Below the pieces are notes generated by a model. The model saw nothing but the letters and a program-made list of their open reading frames with translations. It made no database searches and had not been told where the DNA came from. Of a stretch of 40,516 nucleotides of DNA, positions 17,652 to 27,483 are shown one piece after another. Positions within the stretch are counted from its first letter, which is position 1, and the number at the start of each line of letters is the position of its first letter. The stretch lies in the NCBI GenBank assembly GCA_949297075.1, contig CASFRX010000023.1, positions 1-40,516 of the forward strand, read 5' to 3'. This DNA comes from an uncultured Oscillospiraceae bacterium (GTDB taxonomy: Bacteria > Bacillota > Clostridia > Oscillospirales > Acutalibacteraceae). Position numbers and translations under genes: made by a program.

Positions 17652-18241
17652 GCTAATTTACCCTCCTTTGATTTTTCCAGCTCTTGACGAACCGTATTTT
17701 CAAGCATTTTGTTTGTTGCCTTCAAACTGCCGTGAGGTACTTCAATGCTTGGAAAGAACTTGACGGTCAAGCCTTTCTTAAATGGCTTATACTTTCCCGT
17801 TATTGCAAAAGGAACAATTCTTGTATCGGTATCGCTTGCAATTTTTACAGCGCCGCCTTTGAATGGCATCATAATATCATCAGTTCTGTTGATTGTGCCT
17901 TCAGGAAAAATAGCAATAAGCTTTCCGTTATTCAAAGCCTCTTCGGCGCTTATAATCGCATCCTTGCCGTTGGTTTTGCGATCAATAGGGATTATACCCA
18001 AACCGGGAAAAATAAATTTTCCCAAACCTTTCATAAGCTCGATTTTAGCAATATAGTGAACAACTCGTTTTGTAGCCTTCGCAATTATTAAACAATCAAG
18101 AAAATTAGTGTGATTGCCGGCTAAAATAATTTTTCCTTCCTTTGGAATGTTTTCTTTTCCAATAATTGTCGGTCTGTAAATCGGTGTAAGAATTACATTC
18201 AGTATAGGTTTTACTACCCTATATAATATCGGTTCTTTCAT
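17648..18241 (-). CDS. plsC: 1-acyl-glycerol-3-phosphate acyltransferase family protein (copy 1)
   Basis: Second PlsC-like acyltransferase, 197 residues. The HX4D box is GNHTNFLDC (about 41-49) and the acceptor box FPEGTINRTDD (about 113-123). A hydrophobic N-terminal segment (LYRVVKPILNVILTPIYRP) may anchor it at the membrane. It is the first of the pair and follows the Clp ATPase gene by 17 bp on the same strand. Phospholipid synthesis is the expected role, in keeping with pgsA further upstream. Which copy is the main PlsC is not clear. Confidence 0.88.
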   Translation of the reverse strand: MKEPILYRVVKPILNVILTPIYRPTIIGKENIPKEGKIILAGNHTNFLDCLIIAKATKRVVHYIAKIELMKGLGKFIFPGLGIIPIDRKTNGKDAIISAEEALNNGKLIAIFPEGTINRTDDIMMPFKGGAVKIASDTDTRIVPFAITGKYKPFKKGLTVKFFPSIEVPHGSLKATNKMLENTVRQELEKSKEGKLA

Positions 18242-18258
18242 TCATTTACCTCTCTCTA

Positions 18259-20562
18259 TTAATTTGCCAAAACAATAATTTCATTATCTTGTGCAGAAAG
18301 CCGAACCTCTTTTAGAGGAGTTTCCGCATTATCTACAATAAGATTAGCTATCTTGTCCTCAATATTTCGTCGAATTGCGTTGCGTAAATCACGGGCGCCT
18401 CGTGTGCCGTTTTCGCACTTTTTAGCCAAGGCTTCCGGCACATCATCGCTCCAGCTAAATGCAATGCCTTTATTCTGCAACGGCTCAACGAGCTCATTCA
18501 GCATCAAAACAGCTATTTCTTTATAATTCTCCTGAGTTAAATCATTGAAAACTGCAATTTCATCAACTCGGCCAATAAATTCAGGGCGCAAAAATTCTCT
18601 AAGCGCTTTCATAGCTCTGTCTGTAGTTGCTTCGCCCTTGCTCTTGGCAAATCCGAGTGCACCGTCCTTGCGGTCGCTGCCTGCGTTCGATGTCATAATA
18701 ATTACAGTGTTCTCAAAGCTGACTGTTCTGCCCTGAGCATCTGTAATTTTGCCTTCATCGAGAATTTGGAGCAGAATATTCATAACATCCGGGTGAGCTT
18801 TTTCGATTTCATCAAAAAGAATAACAGAATAGGGCTTCCTGCGAACCTTTTCTGTCAGCTGACCTGCTTCATCATAACCCACATAGCCGGGAGGCGAGCC
18901 GATAATTCTCGAAACACTGTGTTTCTCCATAAATTCAGACATATCAAGGCGAATGAGTGTTTCGGGAGTATCAAAAAGCTCCTGTGAAAGAAGCTTAACA
19001 AGCTCTGTTTTACCCACACCTGTAGGGCCGACAAAAATAAAGGATGAAGGTCTGCGGCGCGGATTAATCTGAACTCTGCCTCGCTTAATTGCCGCCGCAA
19101 CAAGCTTAATAGCTTCATCCTGACCGATAAGCTTAGCTTTAAGCTTAGTTTCAAGGTCTGCAAGGCGGCGCAAATCGCTTTCAATAACCTTTTGCGCAGG
19201 GATGCCTGTCCAAAGCTGAATAACCTTAGCTAAATCATCCTCAGTTACATTATTGTCCTTGGCAAGTTCTGCCAGATTACTGATTTCGTTTTCGCAAGCC
19301 ATAATTTCAGCCTTAACCTTGCTCACGGCTTCATAATCAATTTCTTTTGCTTCTGAAAGCTCCTGATGCTCAACTTTAAGAGTGGCAAGCTTCTTTTCCG
19401 CAACCTCGCACATAGAAATATACTTATTGCGAAGATTGGCGCAAGTGCAGGCTTCATCAAGCAAGTCTATAGCTTTATCAGGCAAAAATCTGTCGTTAAT
19501 ATAGCGTTCGGAAAGCACAACTGCGCTGTAAACCAAAGAATCGTTAATTCTGACTCTGTGGTAAGCTTCATAGTAATCCTTAATGCCTACAAGAACCTTG
19601 TAAGTATCTTCAATACTCGGTTCTTCAACCTTAACAGGCTGGAGTCTGCGCTCAAGAGCGGCATCTTTTTCAATATATTTACGATATTCCGTAAAGGTTG
19701 TTGCGCCGATAATCTGAATTTCACCGCGAGAAAGAGCAGGCTTTAAGATATTAGCCGCATTCATTGAGCCTTCAGCATCGCCCGTACCTACAAGATTATG
19801 AACCTCATCAATAAAGAGGATAATATTTCCCTCTGCCTTTACTTCATCAACAAGGCCTTTGATTCTGCTTTCAAACTGACCTCTAAACTGTGTTCCTGCA
19901 ACAAGGGCAGTTAAGTCAAGCAGATGTATTTCCTTATCGGCAAGTTTTGCCGGCACATCTCCGCTTGCAATCTTTAGCGCTAAGCCCTCTGCAATAGCGG
20001 TTTTACCTACACCGGGTTCACCGATAAGGCAAGGATTATTCTTACTGCGGCGGCAAAGAATCTGTATAGCACGGTAAATTTCATTATCACGGCCGATAAT
20101 TCTGTCAATCTTGCCGTCTTTAGCCTTTTTAGTAAGGTCAGTACAGTAAAGAGCTAAATACTTTCTCTTTTTATTGTCAGGCTTTTTCTTCTTTTTGCCG
20201 AAATCTCTGCTATTTTCTCCGCCGACTTCTTCTGCTACAATTTCGTTTTCATCGCCATGCTGAATTTCAGGCATATCACCCATACCGTTCATAAAGCTTT
20301 GCATAAACGGGAAGGTCGGTGCACCGCCGTTTTCAAAGGCATCATCCATGCCGTCAAAAGCAGCATCCATTTGCTCCGTAACTGCGTCAACATCGTCTTC
20401 GGTAATGCCCATTTTTTCCATCATTTGCTTGATGGGACCAACATTCATATCCATTGCGCATTTAAGGCAAAGTCCTTCCGGAGTACCCTGACCGTTTTCA
20501 ACACGCTGAATGAAAATTACCGCAGGACGCTGTTTGCATTTACTGCACATCATTCTTTTCAT
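18259..20562 (-). CDS. clpE: ClpE-like AAA+ unfoldase with N-terminal zinc finger
   Basis: The 767-residue protein unfolds substrates, probably for ClpP. An N-terminal four-cysteine zinc finger (Cys6, Cys9, Cys32, Cys35) replaces the usual Clp N domain, as in ClpE. Then come an acidic, methionine-rich linker and a lysine-rich stretch (GKKKKKPDNKKRK). AAA1 has Walker A GEPGVGKTA and Walker B ILFIDEVHN. A coiled middle region follows, then AAA2 with GPTGVGKTE and VILFDEIEKAHPD. ALGFAKS fits the ClpP-binding loop. It lies between pgsA and the acyltransferases. ClpC is the alternative name; the zinc finger favours ClpE. Confidence 0.88.
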   Translation of the reverse strand: MKRMMCSKCKQRPAVIFIQRVENGQGTPEGLCLKCAMDMNVGPIKQMMEKMGITEDDVDAVTEQMDAAFDGMDDAFENGGAPTFPFMQSFMNGMGDMPEIQHGDENEIVAEEVGGENSRDFGKKKKKPDNKKRKYLALYCTDLTKKAKDGKIDRIIGRDNEIYRAIQILCRRSKNNPCLIGEPGVGKTAIAEGLALKIASGDVPAKLADKEIHLLDLTALVAGTQFRGQFESRIKGLVDEVKAEGNIILFIDEVHNLVGTGDAEGSMNAANILKPALSRGEIQIIGATTFTEYRKYIEKDAALERRLQPVKVEEPSIEDTYKVLVGIKDYYEAYHRVRINDSLVYSAVVLSERYINDRFLPDKAIDLLDEACTCANLRNKYISMCEVAEKKLATLKVEHQELSEAKEIDYEAVSKVKAEIMACENEISNLAELAKDNNVTEDDLAKVIQLWTGIPAQKVIESDLRRLADLETKLKAKLIGQDEAIKLVAAAIKRGRVQINPRRRPSSFIFVGPTGVGKTELVKLLSQELFDTPETLIRLDMSEFMEKHSVSRIIGSPPGYVGYDEAGQLTEKVRRKPYSVILFDEIEKAHPDVMNILLQILDEGKITDAQGRTVSFENTVIIMTSNAGSDRKDGALGFAKSKGEATTDRAMKALREFLRPEFIGRVDEIAVFNDLTQENYKEIAVLMLNELVEPLQNKGIAFSWSDDVPEALAKKCENGTRGARDLRNAIRRNIEDKIANLIVDNAETPLKEVRLSAQDNEIIVLAN

Positions 20563-20593
20563 TTCTTTTATTTTAAACTCCTGTGAATATGAA

Positions 20594-21214
20594 TTATTTC
20601 TTGCCGTATTTTTCTTTTACCTGCTGTAATACACCGGGGATGTATGAAGCAAAGGCAACAAGCGCCAGTACTGCTGAAATTGAGACCAAAACCATACAAG
20701 CAACACTGGGCAGAGTAAATGCGCTTGCAAAAACACCCACCTCAGGACCAAAGAGGAACAAAACAACCATAACACCGTAAAATACAAATGTTGCAACCTT
20801 GCCGTAAATCTCGGCTGCACTTGGCATCATGCCGAGAACTATCATGGTGACACCGCCGATAACAAAGATAGCTTCTTTAATAAGGAAAACTAAGAAAATC
20901 CAACTGAAAGCACGGATTACACTGTCATTTACCGCATTGAATTTGAGGAACAGTATAATTGCTATTGTAATTTGCGTAAGTTTATCTGCGAGAGGGTCAA
21001 GCATTTTGCCGAGCTCACTTATCTGATTGAACTTACGAGCGATTTTTCCGTCTATAAAATCAGTTATTCCGCTGATAATAAGTATTGCCAAGGACCAACC
21101 GAGGTATCCCTTATAAAAAAGCACACCAAAAACGGGAATAAGTAAAATTCTCACAAAAGAAATAAAATTGGGAACGGTTTTCCAACCTGTCAAATAATGT
21201 TTAATAATATCCAT
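20594..21214 (-). CDS. pgsA: CDP-diacylglycerol-glycerol-3-phosphate 3-phosphatidyltransferase
   Basis: Makes phosphatidylglycerophosphate, the committed step to phosphatidylglycerol. The CDP-alcohol phosphotransferase signature is complete: DFIDGKIARKF followed by GKMLDPLADK, with the metal-binding aspartates in place. About five hydrophobic segments are visible. The ATG at 21212-21214 is chosen over an in-frame TTG six codons upstream that would lie inside the GGAG ribosome site. The product is 206 residues. It fits with the two acyltransferase genes downstream. Confidence 0.9.
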   Translation of the reverse strand: MDIIKHYLTGWKTVPNFISFVRILLIPVFGVLFYKGYLGWSLAILIISGITDFIDGKIARKFNQISELGKMLDPLADKLTQITIAIILFLKFNAVNDSVIRAFSWIFLVFLIKEAIFVIGGVTMIVLGMMPSAAEIYGKVATFVFYGVMVVLFLFGPEVGVFASAFTLPSVACMVLVSISAVLALVAFASYIPGVLQQVKEKYGKK

Positions 21215-21272
21215 TACAATATCACACTCCAAAATTATATGTTAATTTAATACATAAAAATTTGACTGATTT

Positions 21273-21986
21273 TTAAATTAAACTCGCCGCATCAAATTCA
21301 CGGACAACAGCGCTTATATGTGAGCTATCAAGCGCCTTGTCTAAATCACTGCCATCGTTTAAAATTGAGGCAAGTGCATTAACTGCGAGGCTGAGCATTA
21401 AAACTATCACAACTCCTTTCACAGCGCCTAAGCCGGCACCAAGCAATTTATTTGCTTTTTTAAGCAGCCACGGCGCAGGTAATTTATTAACAAAACTGAC
21501 TATCCATCCCAATACCATTCTAACTATAAAGAAAACAAGGATGTAACAGACAAGTTTTAACAAAACTATAGCACCCGGACGAACAATCTGCCTTGATATT
21601 TGCAAAGCAGTATCCTCGGCCGAAAGCTTCAACTCGGAAACTTCCCTTGAGATTCCCTCTATATCTACACCTAAACTCTTTGCAGGTTCAATCAAAAATT
21701 CAGGTATCATCTTAACCGCCGCATTAACGGTTTCAACCGCTGTTTTCAGGTCAATATTTTCGTCCATAGCTGTCTGGATTTTGTCAACAACTGCTTTTTC
21801 TAAAACATTATCGTAAACAATTTCCGCCGCAGGCTGTGAAAGAGTAAGCGCAGCAGCCAAAGCGGCAACAGTACAAACAAGCGACAAAATGCACTTTAGA
21901 AAGCCCTTTTGAGCAGAACTGAAAACTACGGCAATAAAAATAACAACAAATACTATATCTATACCGTAACTGATTAAGAATTCCAT
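21273..21986 (-). CDS. CvpA-family membrane protein
   Basis: The 237-residue protein begins at ATG 21984-21986 behind GGGGAGG. It has two N-terminal hydrophobic segments (about 8-25 and 29-52), a middle soluble stretch (about 60-125) and two further membrane segments with the LLKKANKLLGAGLGAVKGVV motif typical of CvpA proteins. The family is named for colicin V production; the molecular role in Firmicutes is not established. It follows the DUF5711-like gene by 16 bp and may share its transcript. Confidence 0.8.
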   Translation of the reverse strand: MEFLISYGIDIVFVVIFIAVVFSSAQKGFLKCILSLVCTVAALAAALTLSQPAAEIVYDNVLEKAVVDKIQTAMDENIDLKTAVETVNAAVKMIPEFLIEPAKSLGVDIEGISREVSELKLSAEDTALQISRQIVRPGAIVLLKLVCYILVFFIVRMVLGWIVSFVNKLPAPWLLKKANKLLGAGLGAVKGVVIVLMLSLAVNALASILNDGSDLDKALDSSHISAVVREFDAASLI

Positions 21987-22002
21987 AAACGCCTCCCCTA
22001 TT

Positions 22003-23283
22003 CTATATCGTTTTAACATCAAGTCTGAGCAAATCGCCGTAACAAAGCGCATAGGCGTATTTACCAATAACAGTTAACTGTTGAGCATTCATATCTAACT
22101 GTGTTTTGCCGATTAATTTGCCGGAATAGTTGTAGGAATATACTATATTATTCGAGTCGGTAAAGCAAACATACTTATCGCTGACATCAACACAGTCTAC
22201 ATTTGTTTTGGTTTCAATGTTGAATTTCTCTTTGCCGCTGCTGTCAAAAAACACGAGAATATCTGAATCTATGCTTCCGAATTTAGTAAACACCATTGAA
22301 AAACAGCCGTTTTCATAAGGAGTAAAAGAAGCTATTACATGGTTTTCAACTTTATTATCTAAAACAATTTCAGCCTTATCTTTGGCAATTTCAATAATAT
22401 AATATGAACTTTCGGCAACGGCAACCGCAATATCGTTTTCGGTAAAATATATTGTATTTACTTTAGCCGCATTAATAGGAAGCTGAGCTAAAACTTTTTG
22501 GTCCTTGATATCAATTATATACACAGTGGAATAAACAGCCGCATTTTTCGAGCCTATTCCCACAGCGGCAATATACTTGCCGTTTTGAGAAATTGAAGCG
22601 GAAATAATGTATTCTTCCGAGCATTTAAAAGTAAATTCATTATCATAGCTCGAGCTATATACCTTTAACACGCTTGCGGCATCATCAGCGGCGCAAGAAA
22701 AGGCAAAATTACCTTTTTCGCCTAATGTGGAACAAAAAATTTCTTTTTCAAGCTGTGATTCAAACAGAACATCATTGCTGTCGGCAATAAAAAACCTTCC
22801 TGTTGTTCTGTCAGTTAATAAAAACCTGTTTGAAATGCAGTTGAGCACAGGCTTTGAATATGAATGTTGATAACTGTTAATTTCTTTTGCTGTTGAATTG
22901 AGCAAAATTAATCCGTCATCTCTCAGCACGGCTAAATTACCGCCTAAAGATGTCATATTATCAACTGTTCCTGAGCCCATTTGCACAGGATAACCGTCAC
23001 CGGGTTTCAAATTTGAAAAGCTCTGTGATATATAATCAGCGGCTTTTGAAAAAGTAATATTTCCAAGAGAACGCGCAGCAATAAACAGCAGCGAAAGCAC
23101 AACGATTACAGCAAGTGCAATTTTGGCAATCAAAACAGCCTTTTCGCCTATCTGCCTTTGCTTTTGCTTCTTTGCTTGGGCAGCTCGTTGCCGCTGAGCA
23201 TTAGCTTGCCTGCGCTCATTCATACGCTGACGCATTATCTCCTCTTCATCAGGGGTCATATTTCGTCTTTCATTTTCATCCAT
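22003..23283 (-). CDS. DUF5711-like single-pass membrane protein
   Basis: The 426-residue protein starts at ATG 23281-23283 (GAGGAG upstream), 11 bp past the truA stop. It has a highly charged cytoplasmic N-terminus with Arg/Gln/Lys repeats (about 1-48) and one membrane segment (about 50-71, AKIALAVIVVLSLLFIAA). The remaining 350 residues form a repetitive beta-strand-rich domain, probably outside the cell, resembling a WD40/PQQ-like propeller. Function is unknown. The pairing with a CvpA-family gene is the only clue from context. Confidence 0.72.
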   Translation of the reverse strand: MDENERRNMTPDEEEIMRQRMNERRQANAQRQRAAQAKKQKQRQIGEKAVLIAKIALAVIVVLSLLFIAARSLGNITFSKAADYISQSFSNLKPGDGYPVQMGSGTVDNMTSLGGNLAVLRDDGLILLNSTAKEINSYQHSYSKPVLNCISNRFLLTDRTTGRFFIADSNDVLFESQLEKEIFCSTLGEKGNFAFSCAADDAASVLKVYSSSYDNEFTFKCSEEYIISASISQNGKYIAAVGIGSKNAAVYSTVYIIDIKDQKVLAQLPINAAKVNTIYFTENDIAVAVAESSYYIIEIAKDKAEIVLDNKVENHVIASFTPYENGCFSMVFTKFGSIDSDILVFFDSSGKEKFNIETKTNVDCVDVSDKYVCFTDSNNIVYSYNYSGKLIGKTQLDMNAQQLTVIGKYAYALCYGDLLRLDVKTI

Positions 23284-23294
23284 TTTCTTTCTCC

Positions 23295-24041
23295 TCAAGT
23301 GTTGCTTTTATAAAACACTTTGTTCAAATACAAGCCCTGTGCAGGGGCTGTAATACCCGCATTAGTGCGGTCGCAAGATTCAATAATACTTTCTATAGTA
23401 TCGGGAGCTATTCTCCCCATGATTATATCGGTAAGTGTACCGACCATTATGCGAACCATATTATACAAAAATCCATTTGCCTGAACTGACATTATAATAT
23501 TATCGCCGCTTCGCTCTACCTTAAAGGATTTGACCGTGCGTACGGTGCTTTGAACGCTGCTTCCCGCTGAACAAAAAGCCTTAAAGTCATGTTCGCCGCA
23601 AAAGCTTTGCGCCTGTTTATTCAAAAAATCGGCATCAATATGCTTTTTATAATTCCAACAGCGGTTTTCTAAAAACGGATCTCTGATTTGAGAGTTATGT
23701 ATTAAATAAACATACTCTTTTCCCTCGCAACTGTATCTTGCATGGAAATCGTAATCAACCTCTTGACAGGATACAACAGCTATGTCCGAGGGCAAATATG
23801 CATTCAGTCCCTTTACAACAGTTTCACATGGTAAAAGCGACTGAGTTCTGATATTACAGCAGTACATATTTGCGTGAACCCCTGCATCGGTTCGACTGCA
23901 ACCGACAATATTTTCACGAACGGTAAAAAGCTTTTCAACGGCATCCTGAAGAGTTTGCTGAACAGAGGGCGCATTTTCCTGCACCTGCCAGCCGCTGTAA
24001 GCGGTGCCGAGATATCTAATTGTTAAAAGCAAATTTCTCAA
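23295..24041 (-). CDS. truA: tRNA pseudouridine(38-40) synthase
   Basis: Isomerises uridines 38-40 in the tRNA anticodon arm. The 248-residue length is typical. The catalytic aspartate lies in GCSRTDAGVHA (about 47-57), with YLGTAYSGWQ near the start and GFLYNMVRIMVGTL in the C-terminal half. It follows ecfT by 19 bp; truA behind the ecf genes is a common Firmicute arrangement. Confidence 0.95.
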   Translation of the reverse strand: MRNLLLTIRYLGTAYSGWQVQENAPSVQQTLQDAVEKLFTVRENIVGCSRTDAGVHANMYCCNIRTQSLLPCETVVKGLNAYLPSDIAVVSCQEVDYDFHARYSCEGKEYVYLIHNSQIRDPFLENRCWNYKKHIDADFLNKQAQSFCGEHDFKAFCSAGSSVQSTVRTVKSFKVERSGDNIIMSVQANGFLYNMVRIMVGTLTDIIMGRIAPDTIESIIESCDRTNAGITAPAQGLYLNKVFYKSNT

Positions 24042-24060
24042 AACAACACCGCCAAATAAA

Positions 24061-24876
24061 TTAAATCAGATGGACAAAAAATCGGTTGAGCAAAATCACA
24101 CCGGCAAGCAAAACAATTATGCCGAAAATAAAGATAAAATCTAAGAAAGACATTTTCATCTGCTTCATTCGGGTGCGCTCGTTACTGCCTGTATAGCAGC
24201 GACATTCCATTGCAAAAGCAAGCTCATAAGCTCTGCGGAAAGAGGAAACGAACAAAGGAACTAAAATCGGTACAAGTGCTTTCGCTCGTTCAATAAGATT
24301 TCCGCTTTCAAGGTCAGCACCTCTCGCCTTTTGCGCATTCATAATTTTATCTATTTCTTCAATAAGAGTAGGTATAAATCGAAGAGCTAAGGTCATCATC
24401 ATTGCAAGAGTATTGACTTGAATTTTAAACACCTTTAAAGGCGAAAGCAGACGCTCGATAGCATCTGTCAGCATAGTAGGCGTTGTAGTATAAGTCATAA
24501 GCGAGCTTGAAATAATCAGACAAGATATACGAACAGCCATGAAAATGGCAGTATATACGCCTTTATCGGTAATCTGAGCAAATTTCAAATCGAGCAAGAC
24601 TTTTCCGCCCGTTGCATAAAAGAGATTGAGAATTGCAGTTATAAAAATAATCAGCAAAATACCTTTAAGACTTTTGAGAAGCATTTTAAACGGCACACCT
24701 GAAATCAGCACGCCGCCTAAAAGGAATGCAACCATAAGACCCATTGCCCAAAAGTTTTTGCAGAGAAAAATTACTACTAAAAATACTAAAGTCAGAACAA
24801 TCTTAACTCTCGGATCCATTTTGTGCAGCAATGATTTCCCGGGGAAATACTGACCGATAGTAATATCACGAGCCAT
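24061..24876 (-). CDS. ecfT: Energy-coupling factor transporter transmembrane protein
   Basis: Membrane scaffold that couples the two ATPases to vitamin- or metal-binding S components. The 271-residue protein has about five to six hydrophobic segments. It carries an EcfT coupling-helix motif of the ARG type, KARGADLES (about 183-191), and a late RAYELAFAMECRCY segment matching the second one. The start immediately follows the ecfA2 stop. No S component gene is in the window, so the module is probably shared by several. Confidence 0.93.
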   Translation of the reverse strand: MARDITIGQYFPGKSLLHKMDPRVKIVLTLVFLVVIFLCKNFWAMGLMVAFLLGGVLISGVPFKMLLKSLKGILLIIFITAILNLFYATGGKVLLDLKFAQITDKGVYTAIFMAVRISCLIISSSLMTYTTTPTMLTDAIERLLSPLKVFKIQVNTLAMMMTLALRFIPTLIEEIDKIMNAQKARGADLESGNLIERAKALVPILVPLFVSSFRRAYELAFAMECRCYTGSNERTRMKQMKMSFLDFIFIFGIIVLLAGVILLNRFFVHLI

Positions 24877-25737
24877 TTATCGTTCGCCTCCTTTCAGCAT
24901 TGAAAGAAGCCTGCGATAGCCCTCTTTTACAGTATAAACATCGGTTTCAACATCAATGCCTTTTTCTTTAAGTCCTATAAAAATTCGGGTAATCTGCGGC
25001 ACTGTAAGTCCCATTTTCTGCAGTTCATCAGCTCTTGAAAAAACATTCTCAACGCTGTCATACATAGCAAGTCGGGATTTATTCATAACAAGTATTTTTG
25101 TTGCAACGCTTGCCACATCTTCCATGCTGTGAGAAACAAGCAGCACCGTACTGCCTGTTGTTCTCTGATAATGCTTAATCATGCTGAGAATTTCCTGCCT
25201 GCCCTTAGGGTCAAGACCTGCAGTTGGCTCATCGAGGATAAGAATTTTCGGATTCATAGCCATTACGCCGGCTATTGCCGCACGGCGTTTTTCACCGCCG
25301 GAAAGGTCAAAAGGAGATTTACTGAGCAGTTCCGGCTTTAAACCGACATATTTTGCGGCCGCCAAAACGCTTTTTTCTGTTTCTTCCTTGCTAAGTCCCA
25401 TATTTTTAGGACCGAAAGCAATATCTTTAAAAACCGTTTCCTCAAAAAGCTGATATTCGGGATACTGAAAGCAAAGTCCAACTTTAAACCTAACCTGTCT
25501 TATGTTACCTTTCTTTGCCCATATATCCTCTCCGTCAATAAAGACAGAACCCGAAGTAGGCTTCAATAAGCCGTTGAGATGCTGAACAAGTGTGCTTTTG
25601 CCCGAACCTGTATGGCCGATTATGCCGACAAGCTCGCCGCTTTCAATATCTAAATTTATATCCTTTATTGCGCTTACACTAATCGGCAAACCTTCGCCGT
25701 ATGTATGCGTAACATTTCTAAGCGAAATAACAGGCAT
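24877..25737 (-). CDS. ecfA2: Energy-coupling factor ATPase EcfA2
   Basis: Cytoplasmic ABC ATPase of the ECF transporter, 286 residues. Walker A is GHTGSGKST (about 41-49), the Q-loop lies in LCFQYPEYQLF, the signature is LSGGEKRRAAIAG, Walker B is ILILDEPTAGLDP and the switch histidine is in LLVSHSMED. It is three bases from ecfA1 and contiguous with ecfT, as expected for a heterodimeric ATPase pair. Confidence 0.94.
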   Translation of the reverse strand: MPVISLRNVTHTYGEGLPISVSAIKDINLDIESGELVGIIGHTGSGKSTLVQHLNGLLKPTSGSVFIDGEDIWAKKGNIRQVRFKVGLCFQYPEYQLFEETVFKDIAFGPKNMGLSKEETEKSVLAAAKYVGLKPELLSKSPFDLSGGEKRRAAIAGVMAMNPKILILDEPTAGLDPKGRQEILSMIKHYQRTTGSTVLLVSHSMEDVASVATKILVMNKSRLAMYDSVENVFSRADELQKMGLTVPQITRIFIGLKEKGIDVETDVYTVKEGYRRLLSMLKGGER

Positions 25738-25740
25738 TAT

Positions 25741-26592
25741 TTACTCCTTCAAAAGTGAAACAAGTGCTTCTATACATTCTTTTTCGTTTAAAATATCCGT
25801 TGAAATATTAATTCCGCCGGCCTTAAGCAGCTTGGCAAGCTGAGTTGCCTGAGGAACATCTAAACCCACAGCCAAAAGCTTTTCCGACTGAGAAAATACT
25901 TCACGAGCCGTCCCGTCGGCAAAAACGGTGCCTTTATCCATAACAATAACTCGGTCGGCTTCAACAGCTTCTTCCATAAAATGTGTAACCAATACTACTG
26001 TGATGCCAAGCTCTTTGTTGAGGCGTTTAATAGTAGATATAACTTCTTGCCTTCCGCTTGGGTCAAGCATAGCAGTAGGTTCATCAAGCACGATGCACTG
26101 AGTTTGCATAGCTAAAACGCCTGCGATCGCAACGCGCTGCTTCTGACCGCCTGAAAGCTTGTACGGTTCGCTGAGCCTGAAATCATACATATTGACGGAT
26201 TTTAAAGCTTCGTCTACTCTGCGGCGAATTTCCTGCGGCTCAATTCCGAGGTTTTCGGGGCCGAAAGCAACATCGTCTTCAACGATTGTGGCAACAATCT
26301 GATTATCGGGATTTTGAAAAACCATGCCCACAGTACGGCGAATTTCATCAGTATTCTTTTCATCGGCGCTGTCAAGACCGTTTACAAGCACTCTGCCGCT
26401 TTCAGGCACATTTATGGCATTAGTCAGCTTAGCAAGAGTAGATTTACCCGAACCGTTGTGCCCTAAAACTGCAACAAAGCTTCCCTTTTCTATTCCGAGG
26501 TTGATATTCTCGACAGCAAGGTCAAGAAGCTTGCCCTCCTCATCAGCTTCATAGCGGAAGCTGACATTTTCAAACTCAATGATATTTTCCAT
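25741..26592 (-). CDS. ecfA1: Energy-coupling factor ATPase EcfA1
   Basis: First ATPase gene of the ECF module, 283 residues. Walker A is GHNGSGKST (about 43-51), Q-loop MVFQNPDNQ, signature [13 protein letters not shown], Walker [14 protein letters not shown] and switch histidine in VLVTHFMEE. The start directly follows the methyltransferase stop, so translation may be coupled. EcfA1 versus EcfA2 naming follows gene order. Confidence 0.94.
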   Translation of the reverse strand: MENIIEFENVSFRYEADEEGKLLDLAVENINLGIEKGSFVAVLGHNGSGKSTLAKLTNAINVPESGRVLVNGLDSADEKNTDEIRRTVGMVFQNPDNQIVATIVEDDVAFGPENLGIEPQEIRRRVDEALKSVNMYDFRLSEPYKLSGGQKQRVAIAGVLAMQTQCIVLDEPTAMLDPSGRQEVISTIKRLNKELGITVVLVTHFMEEAVEADRVIVMDKGTVFADGTAREVFSQSEKLLAVGLDVPQATQLAKLLKAGGINISTDILNEKECIEALVSLLKE

Positions 26593-27465
26593 TTATTTAT
26601 CCTGCTTTTTCCAAATTGCCGTTGCGCCGCAAGGCAGTGACATACCCGTCTGTGCTACAGGCAAACCCAACTCTGCTCCGCTGACCGTACCGCCGTGTTT
26701 CGGAACGATTAAGGAGCCGAGTATGTATTCCATAACCGAGGGTGAAAGACCCGTTGTGTAAGAATTAATGAGGATTGCACGGGCATCATCGGCAAGGAGC
26801 TGTTCGCAAAGAGAAACAAAGTTATAAACTTCATCCTCCAGCTTCCAAACCTCACCGCCCGGACCTCTACCGTATGACGGAGGGTCCATGATTATGATAT
26901 CGTACTTATTCCCCCGTCGAATCTCACGCTGAACAAACTTAATACAGTCATCAACCAACCAACGCACGGGAGCATCAGCAACGCCGCTTGAAACAGCATT
27001 TTCCTTTGCCCACTGCACCATACCCTTTGAAGCGTCAACATGAGTTACATGAGCGCCGCTTTTGAGGGCGGCAACCGTTGCACCGCCTGTGTATGCGAAA
27101 AGATTAAGAACCTTGAGGGGTTTGTCTGCATTTTCAATCATACCTCTAACCAAATCCCAGTTAGCAGCCTGCTCAGGAAAAAGCCCGGTATGCTTAAAGC
27201 CCATTGTTTTGATATTAAATTTCAAATCACCGTAGCTGATTTCCCATCTGTCCGGGAGCTTGCCGAGAAGCTCCCAACTGCCGCCGCCCGTTTGCGAGCG
27301 ATTATACCGAGCGTTTGCTTTTCGCCACAAGGGATGGCGTCTGCCGGTTTTCCAAATAACCTGAGGGTCAGGGCGAATAAGAATAACATCGCCCCAACGC
27401 TCTAAACGCTCGCCATCAGTACAGTCGAGCAGTTCATAATCTCTCCATTTATCAGAATTTCTCAT
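26593..27465 (-). CDS. Class I SAM-dependent RNA methyltransferase, RlmI/RlmK-like
   Basis: The 290-residue protein has a Rossmann methyltransferase fold: NLFAYTGGATVAAL (about 120-133) binds SAM, THVDASKGMVQWAKENA is motif II and IMDPPSYGRGPGGEVW (about 190-205) is the catalytic motif IV of the RlmI/RlmK group, which methylates large-subunit rRNA. The PUA domain usual in RlmI is absent; the N-terminal 100 residues are a shorter beta domain. Target nucleotide is unknown. It is contiguous with ecfA1 downstream and lies 18 bp from glmM. Confidence 0.8.
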   Translation of the reverse strand: MRNSDKWRDYELLDCTDGERLERWGDVILIRPDPQVIWKTGRRHPLWRKANARYNRSQTGGGSWELLGKLPDRWEISYGDLKFNIKTMGFKHTGLFPEQAANWDLVRGMIENADKPLKVLNLFAYTGGATVAALKSGAHVTHVDASKGMVQWAKENAVSSGVADAPVRWLVDDCIKFVQREIRRGNKYDIIIMDPPSYGRGPGGEVWKLEDEVYNFVSLCEQLLADDARAILINSYTTGLSPSVMEYILGSLIVPKHGGTVSGAELGLPVAQTGMSLPCGATAIWKKQDK

Positions 27466-27483
27466 AATGTTTTATCCTAAAAA

